Source of the DNA: Clavelina lepadiformis
Taxonomy: Eukaryota; Chordata; Ascidiacea; Aplousobranchia; Clavelinidae
DNA: 64,000 bases
NCBI RefSeq assembly: GCF_947623445.1
Contig: NC_135241.1
Coordinates: 17,114,501 to 17,178,500, forward strand
Reading direction: 5' to 3'
A program made the translations under genes and the position numbers. Within the stretch, counting starts at the first letter, position 1. The number at the start of each line of letters is the position of its first letter. Below, piece after piece: positions 52,165 to 64,000 of the stretch. The notes beneath the pieces are model-generated. The model saw only the letters and a list, made by a program, of their open reading frames with translations. It was not told the DNA's origin and did not search any database.

Positions 52165-54740
52165 TTCTTTAAACTTTTAACATGTATGTATGTATGTAAA
52201 GAGAAAAGGTTTAGCCCTTAGGCTCACGTGGGGTCGACCCTAGTAAGGAAATGCACTTTCTCGAAAACCCATTTGTCTTGGTGACTGTTCCTCACAACCA
52301 ACTCTACCGTCACGCAGCAATAATTTGGAGGTTTTAAATGTTTGTGATAGGGTTTTTACGGAGATCAATAATTAATTAACCGTTCTTGAAGATATGATAG
52401 TGAAAAAACACTTCTTTCAACGGCGTATAAATTCTTAAAAATGAGTGTAGTATTTTTCAAACAACTTATTTCAAAGCAGGAACTAAACAGAAACATTTGC
52501 GAAAAGGTTTGTTCATGGCTCATCATCAACGTCATGGCCGATTTGGCATTTTGCAAAGTTGGTGCCGCATTCGAAAGTTTTTCCCGTGTTTTTGTGTCTT
52601 AGAAATTGTCACCCGTTGTCTACCACGAGCACGTTTTTCATATTACAAGCGAGCACTTAGGCATAAGTTTTCCAAACTTTCTTGTTATGTGTCCCAGAAA
52701 TCTTGGTTGTTTTTGTTCAATGTACTGCAGTTAGGTAGCACTCTTTCTTGTTGGATGCAGTCAAAAACAAAAGCGCAAAAATAAAAAACGTAGTGTAAAA
52801 AAATTAGTTTTGTTCTGGTGAACTAACAGCAACGGTTTACTATCCATATTGAAATAGTTTTACTCCGTTTACCAATTTTAATTATATTACATCACTACCT
52901 CTTTCAAAGAAAAAGAAAAAAGACAATACAAATATCATTAAATTTCGGTTTGTTTGCAAAGCAGTATAATACCGCTAAAACATTAGGCTAACACGTGGTC
53001 CGTGGGAACAAGATGTTTGCATTCGCAGACACAATGAAGCATTTGACAACATAGAAAAGTCATAGATCGACTATATCCAATTGCTGCCTGTGAGCCATAC
53101 GCTGACCAGATAAGGGTTTGTACGGCCTAGTAAAGAGGTTTCCTTGATTAGTATGCAAAGTAGTAAAAATACCCTAAAATAACAACACGTTTTAATTTTC
53201 ACAAACAAAAACTATTCGTCCAGAAAACTATAGCCGGTGGAGGGTGCTGGCTAAAATAGAGAAAAATTATTATCGTTAATCCACGTACTGATATGCCTTT
53301 TCCACTGCCGAGCCAAAAGTGCAGCAGGCTATCACATGGATTCAGTTGATTGATTTTATTCATAAAAATTATGTTAACCTTGACCATGTGTAACAAGTTA
53401 TTATTTACAAGTTATATATTCATAAACGTCAACGAGTTGGAAAATGCATTGCAATATATGGTGCAATGTTATCAGAAAAAGTCCCCCAAGCCCCTGCCAA
53501 CTTTAACAGATCTAACTCAGGGTATCTGGCAACGACATTCTGAACTGACAACACCTGAGACTAATATTTCTTCAAGTTGTCCATATTGGCGCAATCCCGC
53601 ATTTTCACCATACCGATTCTGAAAATAGCAGACAACACTGTCGTTGAATTCAAAGTAAACAATTCTGTAATAATCCTCAGCACATAAAGTATAAAAATCT
53701 TCAGATGGTCCAGTACATCGCTGCTGTGGGCAAACCCAAGTCATTGGCTTTTGAACAGGAAAAGCACAGAACACCGTTAACTTCGGAATTATAGTGCAAC
53801 CATGGATACATTTCCAACCATTTGTGAAGGCATCGACGTTTTGTTTTCTTTATATGGGTAGGTGGCTGATATCTTCGGGATGATTTTAATAATTGAGAAA
53901 AAATAGGTGAAGTAGAGCTCTGATGTAGGTTGATGTAGTATCGTGTATAACTATATACAGTATTACTGGTGGCAACAATAGTATTTTAATGTTATTACAA
54001 TAACATATTCCTTAGTTCGGAACAATGCGAGACGTCAACGGAGAACTTGATCATGAAATACATAGTCGCGCAAATGCAATTATTTTGCTGACTTGTTTTG
54101 CTACACGTATTGCACTGTAAAGAAATAAATCGTAATTTGCAATATGCTTATGTTTCAACTTCCAAATCCTGTCCAATAAGGTAAATATTAGGGGGAAATT
54201 ACATTATGTCCACCCCAACAAAAATGTTTGGGGGATGTCCCCCCCAGGATTTCCGCCCATGCGTGCTAGTGATCGTCCGACACCGAACACAATTTTTACA
54301 AATGCGGATTTATTTGGCAGTCCCGCTTTCTGGTAATCCCCCAATTTTGACCTGGATTATTATGTGACCGCATTCTAGTATTGAAGTATTCTGTATCAAA
54401 GATAGCCTACTACGTACAAATGTAGCCTAATCTTTCAAATCTTGGATATGAGTTGTTTTGTTACTGGTGTGAGTGGCGTCTGGTGTTGGTGTGGACCACT
54501 GATAGCACGGAGTTCACGTTTATTTAAGCTAGCCCAGTCTGAGAACGAGCGAGCTGGTTCAGTGCAATAAACGTCATAAAATCCACCAACAAGAAGGGTC
54601 TAGTTACTAGACTCTAGTATACAAGTGGATGTACCGGTGGCCTTAAACTCCGTCCAAGTTGTCATAATCCTAACGACACTTTGTTGTTTATCAGTTGAAT
54701 AGTCCAAGTTTTTTACATATGGTTTTAGCTGTGTAGCCTA

Positions 54741-54857
54741 CCAGATTGAAAAGTTTGCCAAGTGCGGGATAAAAGTTAATCGTGCATGTAATGGCTATTG
54801 TTTCATCTTGTTGTGCGAGAGATTTCTCATCCAAAACCAGCAAACTTTCCAATCAGG
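54741..54857. mobile_element. Small MITE with inverted ends (copy 2)
   Basis: Ends CCAGATTGAAAAGTTTGCCA and (inverse) CCTGATTGGAAAGTTTGCTG. Internal ATGGCTATTGTTT and GATTTCTCATCCAAAAC match the copy at 8889-9010 at lower identity. Confidence 0.5.
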
Positions 54858-55094
54858 CCTATGTAAGCTTACTCGACAGAGGTAGAAATGGCCCTCAAGT
54901 TTAGAGCAGAAATGCACAACCATGCATCCATAGACCTAGAAAGGATTGAGTTTGACGAGTTGCACTAGAAATCCTTTCAGAATTTAATTGGGCTGGTTAA
55001 ATTTTTCATTGATTGACAGGTTTTCAGGGTGACGGATATAATAATTTAGCTGTTTTTTTGGGAGTTATAATATTCCAAAAAGCCTAACATTTTC

Positions 55095-55096
55095 AG
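55095..55096 (+). promoter_or_regulatory. Orphan 3' splice acceptor 5' of TAF6L
   Basis: CCTAACATTTTCAG ends 39 nt before the TAF6L ATG with no coding exon before it. Candidate trans-splice acceptor or end of a 5'UTR intron. Confidence 0.45.
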
Positions 55097-55135
55097 TTCT
55101 TGATGTTTGATCAATGTAATTAAAAACATAACAAA

Positions 55136-58100
55136 ATGAGCTCAAGCAGTCCTTCTGATGAAAGAAAATTTGCTATATTTTCCCCATCATCTATTCAAAA
55201 TTATGCCGAGTCTATTGGAATTTCGAACTTACCAGAAAGTATTCTGCAGAAACTCGGAGAAGATATCAGTTATCGATTGCGTGAAATAACTTCAAAAAGT
55301 TGTGAATTCATGCGCCACAGTAGACGTGGAAAACTCAAAGCTTCTGACATAGATCGTGCTATGAGATGGAGTAATATCCAACTTATAAAAGGTGCACCTG
55401 ATTCAACTGATTTCAGGGTTATTGAACAAATGTATGTGATACCAGACCCAGTGGTTGATCTCCAGCAATTAGCACTTGATCAAATGGAACCTTCCCAACT
55501 TAAACCAGCATCTCTCAGCACAGAATGGTTGTCAACAGATGATCCAGCAGTCAATCCACAGAATGACAGCTTGCAAGGTGAATAATTTTTCTTTGATTTT
55601 AATGTTACGTCTGCGTGCTTCTACTGTAATCTGACATGTTTGATTTTTTGCTGACACGTTATAGTGAATCCAAACTATTAAGTGTAATGTGCAATTGGGA
55701 CATTTTTCAATTTTGGTCCAGATAAATAATTTTGCAATGCTAACAGAAGACATATATATGTATAAATGTACCTTCATATAGTCTATATGGAAATCAGGCA
55801 AGAAAAAGAATACAAAGTATTCTTTTTAAATGAAAATATTATTATCAAAAAATGAGAACAAAGCAGCTTATACACAACTAGAGTTGCCATCCTCTGGATG
55901 GCAAGTTTTCTCAGATTAAGAAGTCCTTTTCGAATTGCCTTATTAAATCCGGGTGATTTTATTTATTTTTATTGATTCAGCCGTTTACAACTACTCCACA
56001 TGAAGTGTGTTGTATCTTTTTACTCGTTGTGATGTCTTTACATGACAACACGACATAGTGAAATTACTTTAATCAATGTAACATAACAAAGTTGTTACAT
56101 TATTACCCACAACTCCTCCCATTATTGCAATAATGTGGTTGATATATTTGAATCCTGTTTATCTGCTAAGTAACCCATCATAAAAAGTAATGCTCTAAAT
56201 GTTCGTTTAACTTAATCGAGTTTGTGTCCAATTCCTAAACTACAATTGACATTATATTAGCCTCTAATAGGCTACCAGCAGTGTAATCCCAGTGTATTTC
56301 AAGTACGGTTCATGTTTATGACATCACTATTGCTTTGTTGTGTCTAAATGCTTAATAATGTAACGATGTTGGCTACCTTGTTTTGCTTTGTTGGCAGTAG
56401 CTAGGTTTGTAAATGTTCGATTTCTTTGCTTATCGCTGTAGTTAAAAGAAAGGCAATTACACAGTTGGAGAGAAGAATATTTTAACCGTCGAAATTGATC
56501 TGGCCTACCTCCAGTAATCGTGAAAAGTTAAACAAGTTTAAGGCTAGTTTCAGCATTTATGCTTCACGTGTACACTGCTCTTTTCCCAGCTTTTCTTGAA
56601 AAACTGGTTTAGTAGAAAGAGCTTGAGACCGGTTTTTCACCCCTGATACGGCCCCCGGGGTTTAATTGAAAATCGAAATGTGTTATAACTGGTACGGTGT
56701 TGAGTTCTACCTTCAGTGAAAACTTGTCGTCCCAAGACGTCCCCGTTGAAAAGTCTTTCTGGTTTGTGGTTGACCGAGTAAATTACAGATATAGATATAC
56801 ATAGATTTACAAAAAAATGGAAAGTTATTTATTCATTTTGTCAAGTGATGAACATTTTTTACTTGATATTAAATGCTTATCATGGACAGGTTACATGCAA
56901 TCCACACAACTTTTTCTAATAGTACTGGTATGTAGTTGCTGCTTTTGGCTTTGTGCGATATAACCACATGTTACTAATCTCGATCATTGTTCATGTGTTT
57001 TGATTATGGTAAATACTTGATCAAACATTGTTTCTCAGGATTTATTCAGCAATAAAAGTCAACAATCTAAATATAATACAACTTTCACAAAATGATATAA
57101 ATTAACGTATAAGATTGGCATTGGTATGGTCAATCAGGTGTCAGCCTACCAGCAGTTTGCCTGAGTCCAGAACTCCTTTTTTTTCATTTAAACATGCATA
57201 CAAACTGTAATGCAAACTGTCGTGCACGCACTAGATTCACATGCACATTAATTTTAGTCCGATTTATAGTATTAAGCAAAAAAGATGAACTTTGTTGTTT
57301 AAACACGGATTTAAAATAATAAATAAGTTAATTAAGGCATCAAGGCAGTTTGTCTTGTCAAAGTTTTGTTTCTGCTTTTTGCACACATTTTTTTTTTAAT
57401 ACTGCCATATTTTCCAGTCTGGCATACAAACAATTGCCTACTCATACACTGATAGGCGACAGGTTTCAAGACCAATATTTTTCAAAAAAAAATTTCTGTT
57501 TGAAGACAGTAACTGCTCAAACTTCTAAAACATCAAATAAATATGGTGCAATATTTTCAAGGAATGTGATTGAGGTCATTACAGTATGTTTCATAATGGT
57601 CAAGTTTTCACACTTTTAATATTTTGATTTTGTTAGGTACCAGTTATACTTTCTAAAGAAAAATTGTGCCAAGTTTATCACAATTCTTCAACTGAAAATG
57701 ATGTTTTTGACTTAAAATGAAGAGAAGTTTTTCATAAATTCAGTATGCCATAAGACAGCATTTATACCCCAAGTTTTTTTAGTTCTGGCAATTTTATCTT
57801 GAAAACCACGTTAATAATTTTCATAATAATTTGCTTAGCCTATTGATGTTAACAATATGTTAAAATTCTGAGAATTCAAATGTCAAGATACGTTCAACTT
57901 AGGTAAGTTGAGGTGGAATGACACTAGTATGATTTTACCCAAAACGTACAGATGTCATGATGTCTTGAAAATTTAGTTCCCTAAACCTCTAGCAAAAATG
58001 CTTGCAAAGTCACTTATATAAGTGTATATTACTTATACACTTATACAAAAATGCTTGCAAAGTCACTTATTTTTGAAAACATCAAACTTTATATTCACCC

Positions 58101-59460
58101 GTTAATATAGGACATGACATTTGTTAATATAAATGTTGTGTATTAGATTAAATTTCATTTTGCAGTAATGGGGTCATTCACATTTATTTCATTTAATTGT
58201 TTTACTTGCTGAATTTTCTTTTAACTACCAAGTAACCAACCAAAAGCCTGTGATGAATGTTGTATATACTCTTTCATGCCCAGTTGTACATTGTTTTATT
58301 ATTTACATGCTGATTTTGTTTTCAATATAGAAACAACTCATCCAGCTAGCCTTGAGCAAAGAACTAGTGAAGAATATACGATGTACTACAGTACAACAGT
58401 GGAATGCATATTAAGTGACAATAAGCCTCTGTTTCAAGAAATGCTGAAGGATATCAGCAGCAATCCACGAATTGGCCATCTTGTGCCCTATTTTGTGGAT
58501 TTCTTTTCACAGGCTAATCTTATCAGCCACAACCTTAACAAGCTCATGTGGATGTTGCAAACCATCAATGCACTCTGCTCAAACTCATACATATCATTAC
58601 AGTTATATCTCAAACCGTTGATGACATCCGTGCTGTATTGCGTGGTTGAACCACTGGCTGCCTCCATGAACCCGCTAAACGACCACTGGGTATTGAGAGA
58701 CTATGGCGCTCGTTTACTTGCCAAAATTGTTTACAGTTATCCTTGTAAAACGGACATGTTAATGGAGCATCTTTTTGATGCTCTTGTGAACGTGCTGTCA
58801 GATTCAACCAAGCCCTTATGCTCTCATTATGGTGCGCTGGTCTGTATCGCAGCACTGGGCACGACCGTCGCCATAAAACTACTTCCAGTGTGGGAAAAGT
58901 ATATTTCCACTTACTTGCAGCCTGTAATAGATGTTTCCGCTCCCGTAACACATCTTAAAGAGGATGGCTACAAGGTGTATGGCGCCATCGTGCGTTGCTT
59001 TGAACTTCTGCATTGCAGGCGCTTTGACGCAAACGTTTACGAAGTTCCTAACCTTAGCTCAGAAGTAAACGAGCTATTAGGTGACGCATTTGTAGTGCGA
59101 CTACCACTTCATAAATTTGAGATCAAACGCAAAGTGTGTCACCTCGTCCCATCGGTCTTTGACAAACCGTCGTTATCCAAAGTTGCCTACCAGTTAGTTT
59201 CTCGGTTTCGGCCTTCGACACGGAGCCGACATGTACAATCGATGTCCGATGTTTTTCAGAGCTCTTTTAGAGCCAAACGTCATGGATGCATTAAAATAAA
59301 CTATGGTAAGGCGTTGCCTACAAACACTCGTCGAAGACGTTTGGTATCTATTGCTGGTAATAATTTGCAATCTTCCAGTAACTGGCAATATGATATTGTG
59401 AGGACGGTGACATTTTGTAAACAAACAACCACTTCCAACACTTTTTCATTCTTGTTTTAA
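55136..59460 (+). CDS. TAF6L: TAF6L (PAF65-alpha), SAGA/PCAF complex subunit
   Basis: Histone-fold and HEAT-repeat scaffold of the SAGA-type acetyltransferase complex. Exons 55136-55577 and 58331-59460, joined in phase (1572 nt, 523 aa). The first exon carries a TAF6-type histone fold (about 13-80) with YAESIGI, LGEDISYRLREITSKSCEFMR and LKASDIDRAMRWSN. The second carries the TAF6C HEAT domain (about 160-350): NPRIGHLVPYFVDFF, LKPLMTSVLYCVVEPLAASM, NPLNDHWVLRDYGARLL and CSHYGALVCIAALG. The C-terminal DVFQSSFRAKRHG parallels DVFQKSRFAPRG of human TAF6L, which with the ING-like short linker favours TAF6L over TAF6. Human TAF6L is longer (622 aa), mainly in low-complexity tail. The 2753-nt intron is the longest assigned within a gene here and holds a 25-bp direct repeat. 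Confidence 0.93.
57993..58070 (+). repeat. 25-bp direct repeat in TAF6L intron
   Basis: CAAAAATGCTTGCAAAGTCA plus CTTAT occurs exactly at 57993-58017 and 58046-58070, separated by 28 bp of AT-rich sequence made of short palindromic TTATA/ACTTATA units. Confidence 0.9.
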
Positions 59461-61684
59461 CGTTTTTTGTTTTGTGTCGAATTTACGTGTCTAATTTAGA
59501 ATATTACAAAGACGTATTCTATGCTGATTTGCGATTGCTTTGTTAATGAACGGATAGTCATCCATGTATAGTTCTACTGTATAAATCATTAGTACTTAAT
59601 GACAGAACCGCAGAGTTTACACGGATCGTTATACAGTATAGTACAATATTTTACCTTTAATGCGATTTCCAAGTAATAAGCGTATAAATATATTTCATAA
59701 CAGTACGTTGTTTAATCAGAAGTAAAGATAAATTGTATGTGGACCGTTTAACAAGTAGCCTATAACATTTAGGCACGTGGCTGACCAGCTATCCTGGTTA
59801 CCTCAGATTACATCTTCTTGCTAACGTAGTTTAGAATAATTAATTAGCGTAGGGACAATAATTTAATTGGTCGTTTAACGGTATAACCCACACTTCAACC
59901 GTCGTTCATGCACACAAGGCTAAATGACATTGCTAACTGCGCATATCAACCCTATGGAGTTCATTGCTCAGTGTTGGCCAGACAAATAGCGGGTGTGATT
60001 GAACTTATATTATCAAACTAAATTATAGTTAGAGCATAGGTTACATAAAGTAGCTTGTTGGATGTGTGCATTGCCGTCTTAAGACTGTAGTTAATAAGCG
60101 TTAATGGGTTGGCGGGTCATCTTTAAATATACGCGCACATCCTCGCCAAGGGACATGGCTGCAAACTTAATATAGTCAGAGCAAGTTGACTGTATGCTAT
60201 TGAGTTGATTAGTGAATATCTGTACAGTTCGTTACCACTTACCAAACTTTGTTATTATAATATTTATATTAGTAAGTCAGAATACTCAGGCATTATTACA
60301 AAGATTATATCAGAAGTAAAATGAGACTAAAATAACAAAAATGTCCAGTTCCTTCTGTTATGCTTGCGTTCAGACTTTCAAGGCAGTAATAGTATAGGAA
60401 TTGCCGCCAACGGTTTATATGTACACACTTGTTGAAAAGTAAAAATTATTATGTGACCTGATAATCAAGTTAGCCCCTTTATCAGAGAAGGATAGAGTTC
60501 AATAAGCCTGAAAACGTTGCTACTTAAGGTAGTTCAAAGTGCGTTTATGAAACTTAAATGCTTGTTGCTAATTGCAGGAATAGACTTATATTCTTGTGAG
60601 CATGCTATGTCTATGAAACTATTGCACATGCATTTCTTTTTAGCTTTAGGCTTGCTTTGCTGTCAGATCAAGGTATTTGAAAATCTGTCGACAAGTTAGC
60701 CTCATACAGACAGCTGTTTGACATTCAGTTCAGCCCATGAGGATGCGTCCTTAGATAAATAACTTTTGGCTGTCACTATTTCACTGGAAAAAATGTACTG
60801 TATGTTTCAAGCTATATTGTTTGGTTGCTTGTAAATCCAACCTGAAAGTTATAACTACAGTAGATAAAATAGGCTAATGTTCAAAAATGAGTTAAGCTTA
60901 GAAACTCCTATAATAGAGTATAATACTTTTAAACGCATTTACGGAGTCTACGGTATTTTAAAGTTTATTGAGTCCAGTTCTTTATTTTTACGTTTGATTT
61001 ACGCAAAATTAGCTTTTTGCCAGTGTAATGAGAAAAGAACTATATAGACCTACGGTTTATGTCATGTAATGTTAGATATTAATTTATTTGATCAAAAAGT
61101 TCAATGTGTTTGTGATCGTTCAAGAGTGTGAGAAACATGTAGATTTCAGAACATTTTTCATGTTTGTTAGAGAAATAAAGCAACATTTTAGATCCAAAAG
61201 TGAAGTGGTGAAAGGTGGCGAAGTGAAAAAAGTGGCGCAAGTTGTCTATTTTTAAGTTCAAAAATCCAGTTTTATGAAACAAATAAAAAGCGTTTTAGTT
61301 CCAAATAATTCCTCTAGTTAAATCAAATTAAAAATTGCAAAACTGATCATAAATTCCTAGACCTAACAAAAATGTATCTTTAATTTTAATCTATTTTCAG
61401 TTGATAAATCATTAGTATCAAGTTTTAGGCTACGTATTTTTTTCAAAACGTGTACTGCGTAACCTGTACATATATGATGAATGATCACTTCCGATAACTT
61501 TCTACAGATAAGCAAGTAATTTGTGTATATGATTCAAAAGTTTCAGCAAAACACAAAAAACTAATCCATAAAGAGTGTAGTTTTGAACAATATGTCAACG
61601 AAACTAAGTGGTTAATTTTTTTAATTTGCCCCTCTTCAGTTTAAGATGATTCACAGTGTTATTTTAAACATATGACACTGCAAA
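59461..61684. other. TAF6L / small membrane gene intergenic region
   Basis: About 2.2 kb, AT-rich, with no recognisable exon, RNA or repeat. Confidence 0.5.
61638..61639 (+). promoter_or_regulatory. Orphan 3' splice acceptor 5' of the small membrane gene
   Basis: TTTGCCCCTCTTCAG ends 45 nt before the ATG at 61685. No coding exon precedes it in this spacer. Candidate trans-splice acceptor. Confidence 0.45.
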
Positions 61685-62687
61685 ATGTCTGAAGCAGTTA
61701 CGGAAGAACGTGTGCCGGTTCCAGACACGCAGCAAAGTGATACTATGCCTGGCCCTCAAGGAGACACCTTAAAAAGTTACAAGGTTACAACAACCAAAGT
61801 TATACAGGGGGAACCGGTAAATACGCTGCAAATTTTGTGCTTTTCAAAACCAAGAGGTTGTACTTGTTGTGCTTTTTTGTTTTTGCATACGATAGAAGTT
61901 TGCATACGATCGATATGCGACCATAAAGTCGGTGGGACTGGGATTGTTGATTGTCGCTCTTATTGTGGACGCAGCATGCAGGATTCGACTAGTCGTGGAT
62001 CATGTAAGATTCTTGTGAAAGCACACCTATAATAAGTGTTTATTAGCCCTATATTCTATGGTCGTAGGTGATGAGTTGCTTTTAACAAGAACATCATGTG
62101 TTAATATCAGGGCTCTGACAGGAAATGGTACCTGCCCATGCTTATATTGTTATGCATTCTTATGGGACTGCAAGTTGTAGAAGCAATTCTTCTCATGTGC
62201 CTTGGTAAGTCCTTTTCCACCTATATGGCAATCATGTCTGTGCAGCTTAATCTTGGCAAAAACTTTGTACTTCAAAAGATCCACGATTAAAAGTGGAATT
62301 AAAATATGCAAGCGGCTATTTGTGTTCCGTGAACACGTAATGAACACAGGTCATAAAGGGACTTGCAAGTGGTAGGCTATAGCCAATTGCAATATCTGCA
62401 CTTTCGTAATGTTTTAAGCTCGCTATGGTATTAAAGAAAATGCAAATTTTAGTTTACCATTTTCCGAAGGAGCTTCAAATTTTTTGATTTGAGATGATAA
62501 TTGTTTGTTTATAGGGACCCAGAACGTAGAGTACCGCGACAAGCAGCCTAGCCTTACTCGAACCAACATCGTGTCGACGATCTTTGCTGGTCTTATCGCT
62601 ATTCTGAACGTCATTGTCCTACAAATAATGGGTGACGCAGGGGTATATCCTATGTATTCTGTACCCAACTGGAACAGAACAACCTAA
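61685..62687 (+). CDS. Unrecognised two-helix membrane protein, 132 aa
   Basis: Exons 61685-61816, 62111-62204 and 62515-62687, with donors GTAAAT and GTAAGT, both preceded by AG at the acceptors, and phases joining to 399 nt. Residues 1-47 are hydrophilic, with acid and Pro/Thr (EERVPVPDTQQSD, VTTTKVIQGEP). A first helix (about 50-75: WYLPMLILLCILMGLQVVEA) is followed by a short loop (about 76-93: GTQNVEYRDKQPSL). A second helix (about 94-116: IVSTIFAGLIAILNVIVLQI) precedes a C-terminal GDAGVYPMYSVPNWNRTT. NRT is an N-glycosylation sequon if the tail is lumenal. The topology is compatible with both ends on the same side. I do not recognise the family; the splice structure and uniform protein-like composition argue that it is a real gene. 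Confidence 0.65.
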
Positions 62688-62903
62688 GGGTTTTGTTGCA
62701 TTCGTCTACAGCCTGCCTGACAATATAGATTTCCTTCGCTAGAAACTGTTCCATATCAGTAAAAAGATCTAAAGAAATTCGGTTAATGTTCTCTTAATAC
62801 TGCAACATTATCATATAAGTTTTAAAGAAAATGAACTAAAGTTATTATATTCTTTTATTTGCTAATAACAGATAAACAGCAAGTGCATGAGTCTGTTAAA
62901 CAG

Positions 62904-62909
62904 AATAAA
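62904..62909 (+). terminator. Possible polyadenylation signal of the small membrane gene
   Basis: AATAAA 217 nt after the stop codon. Confidence 0.35.
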
Positions 62910-63175
62910 ATATCGCCGATAGAAAAATTGTATTGTCTCAAAAATCCCAGTGTAAATCTATGCAGAAAACGAGTATGCTACAATATAGTATTAAACCCTC
63001 GCGAGCTTTTTAGATAAAAGAATTTTTAAATGAAAGAAATATGTTATAACTTTATTGTTGCATAATGTAGCGCTATCATCACGCGTATTGGTATGAGTGT
63101 CTGGCGCATGAGTGGCGATTCGTTCCTTTCCGAAACCAACAACAAACACCACGATTAAGGATTTTGACTATAGTG

Positions 63176-63881
63176 CAGGGCTACTCAACTGGCGGACCGC
63201 GGTCCGAATGCGGACCTTTTCAGTGTTGAATGCGGACCTTATCTGTCTCAGTATTTACGCAAATGAAATCGTTCATCATTAGTTTTGTTATTCCTGCTTA
63301 TTCAATTAATCAGCGAATGTGTAAGTGGTAACTCAAACTAGTCTTCTAGCGGTTTTTGTTAATAGGTCGTTTGTCAATCGGGGCAGCCGGCGTTTTGCGC
63401 AATCTTTTGTTGATAATGATAAAACGATGTTTATACAAGTTTAATAAAAAACCACTAAGGAGATTTAGCCTTCGACAGCGCTGTGTTCGACAACAGCTGT
63501 GTTCGACAACAGTGTTTAAATCTGTTTGTTCTGGGTAAAGCCCATCATCAGCAAGCCGCTAATTGCAACCCATAAAGAAACTTTATGAAGTCACAATGAT
63601 ATTTCTGACTTCATAAAGGACACCAGTTTTTTAACAAAACCAAATCCATTATCGATGATTTGCAAGAACAAAAAAACAGCAGACAATAGCACAATTTTAA
63701 ACAAATCAAACAAGCCTTGTTGATGTTACAATCCACAGCTGCAAGTCAGCGTTTTCAACATGAACTTCGCATCTGTATGACCAATGAAAACCTTCGCCAC
63801 TGCCTTCGACTCGTTCTCGCTACTTCAGAACCAAGATTTAAAGAACTAGCGAGAAATAAGAAATGCCAATTCTCCCACTAG
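63176..63881 (+). pseudogene. Degenerate hAT transposon with transposase C-terminus
   Basis: The left end CAGGGCTACTCAACTGGCGG followed by repeated GCGGACC motifs is typical of a hAT terminus. At 63727-63881 a frame reads ENLRHCLRLVLATSEPRFKE, then LARNKKCQFSH and a stop. This resembles the extreme C-terminus of the hATC dimerisation domain found in many animal hAT transposases (LRIATT..EP....L...K.CQ.S). The bulk of the transposase is missing between, and the right terminus was not found before the window ends. Confidence 0.6.
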
Positions 63882-64000
63882 CTGTGACGATCAGAACAAT
63901 AAATAAATTTTTCTTATTGCTTTTGCCAATATCGCTTTACCGGATTTTGTATATACCGTATTTTATGTGTTGCGTTAAAAAGGTCCAGACATTTTAAAAT

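Larger units (their letters stand above)
52032..55135. other. PIGO / TAF6L intergenic region
   Basis: About 3.1 kb. A PIGO polyadenylation signal lies at 52159-52164. ORFs at 52497-52784 (+) and 53517-53774 (-) resemble nothing known to me. A GGGGG-rich stretch (54189-54265) ending GGATTTCCGCCCATG looks like a transposon terminus, and a MITE copy lies at 54741-54857. Confidence 0.5.
62688..64000. other. Terminal intergenic region with hAT remains
   Basis: AATAAA at 62904-62909 may end the preceding gene. From 63176 on the sequence is transposon-derived (see separate entry). Confidence 0.5.

Noticed and set aside
52497-52784. 95-codon Arg/Lys/Cys-rich ORF downstream of PIGO
   Set aside because: No family resemblance, no splice context and lone; likely chance or an unrecognised repeat.
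53350-53774. Overlapping plus and minus ORFs at 53.4-53.8 kb
   Set aside because: Both strands are open and look weakly protein-like, but neither shows a known motif or supporting splice sites, so no gene is called.

Overview
This is eukaryotic nuclear DNA from an AT-rich animal genome. Split genes have GT-AG introns, mostly 70-350 nt, interspersed with small inverted-repeat transposons. The gene set (PPP5C, ISCA2, RCC1L, BAZ1B, ZNRF3/RNF43, ING3, PIGO, TAF6L) is metazoan. The compact introns, plus strong 3' splice sites with no evident donor 39-59 nt upstream of several start codons, fit an ascidian tunicate with spliced-leader trans-splicing. The phylum is inferred, not proven. All products were recognised by reading translated exons against remembered family sequences; no search was run.

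Layout. 1-2 kb: the last two coding exons of PPP5C (+). 2.3-3.9 kb: ISCA2 (-), four exons. 4.4-5.8 kb: RCC1L (-), a single uninterrupted ORF. 5.8-9.3 kb: intergenic, with hAT-type MITEs and Penelope-like fragments. 9.26-21.13 kb: BAZ1B (+), reconstructed as 24 exons in frame (about 1528 aa). WAC, DDT, WSTF-type motifs and bromodomain are present, but the PHD finger is missing. 21.1-25.2 kb: non-coding. 25.2-30.7 kb: ZNRF3/RNF43-type E3 ligase (-), 11 exons including a 27-nt microexon. 30.7-37.3 kb: non-coding, with a cluster of TCF/LEF-type sites near 33.3-33.8 kb upstream of ZNRF3. 37.33 kb: tRNA-Asn(GUU). 37.4-44.5 kb: repeat-rich, with a widely spaced inverted repeat pair and a LINE fragment. 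44.5-46.5 kb: ING3 (+), five exons. 47.2-52.0 kb: PIGO (+), 14 exons. 52.0-55.1 kb: mostly non-coding. 55.1-59.5 kb: TAF6L (+), two exons around a 2.75-kb intron. 61.7-62.7 kb: an unrecognised small two-helix membrane protein gene (+), three exons. 63.2-63.9 kb: remains of a hAT transposon.

Functionally the window mixes housekeeping genes (Fe-S assembly, GPI-anchor synthesis, mitochondrial RCC1-like factor, phosphatase), chromatin genes (BAZ1B, ING3, TAF6L) and a Wnt-receptor regulator (ZNRF3/RNF43). Main points of interest: loss of the PHD finger from BAZ1B; close linkage of RCC1L and BAZ1B, whose human orthologues both lie in the 7q11.23 Williams-Beuren region; the TCF-site cluster upstream of a known Wnt feedback gene; and orphan splice acceptors suggesting trans-splicing.
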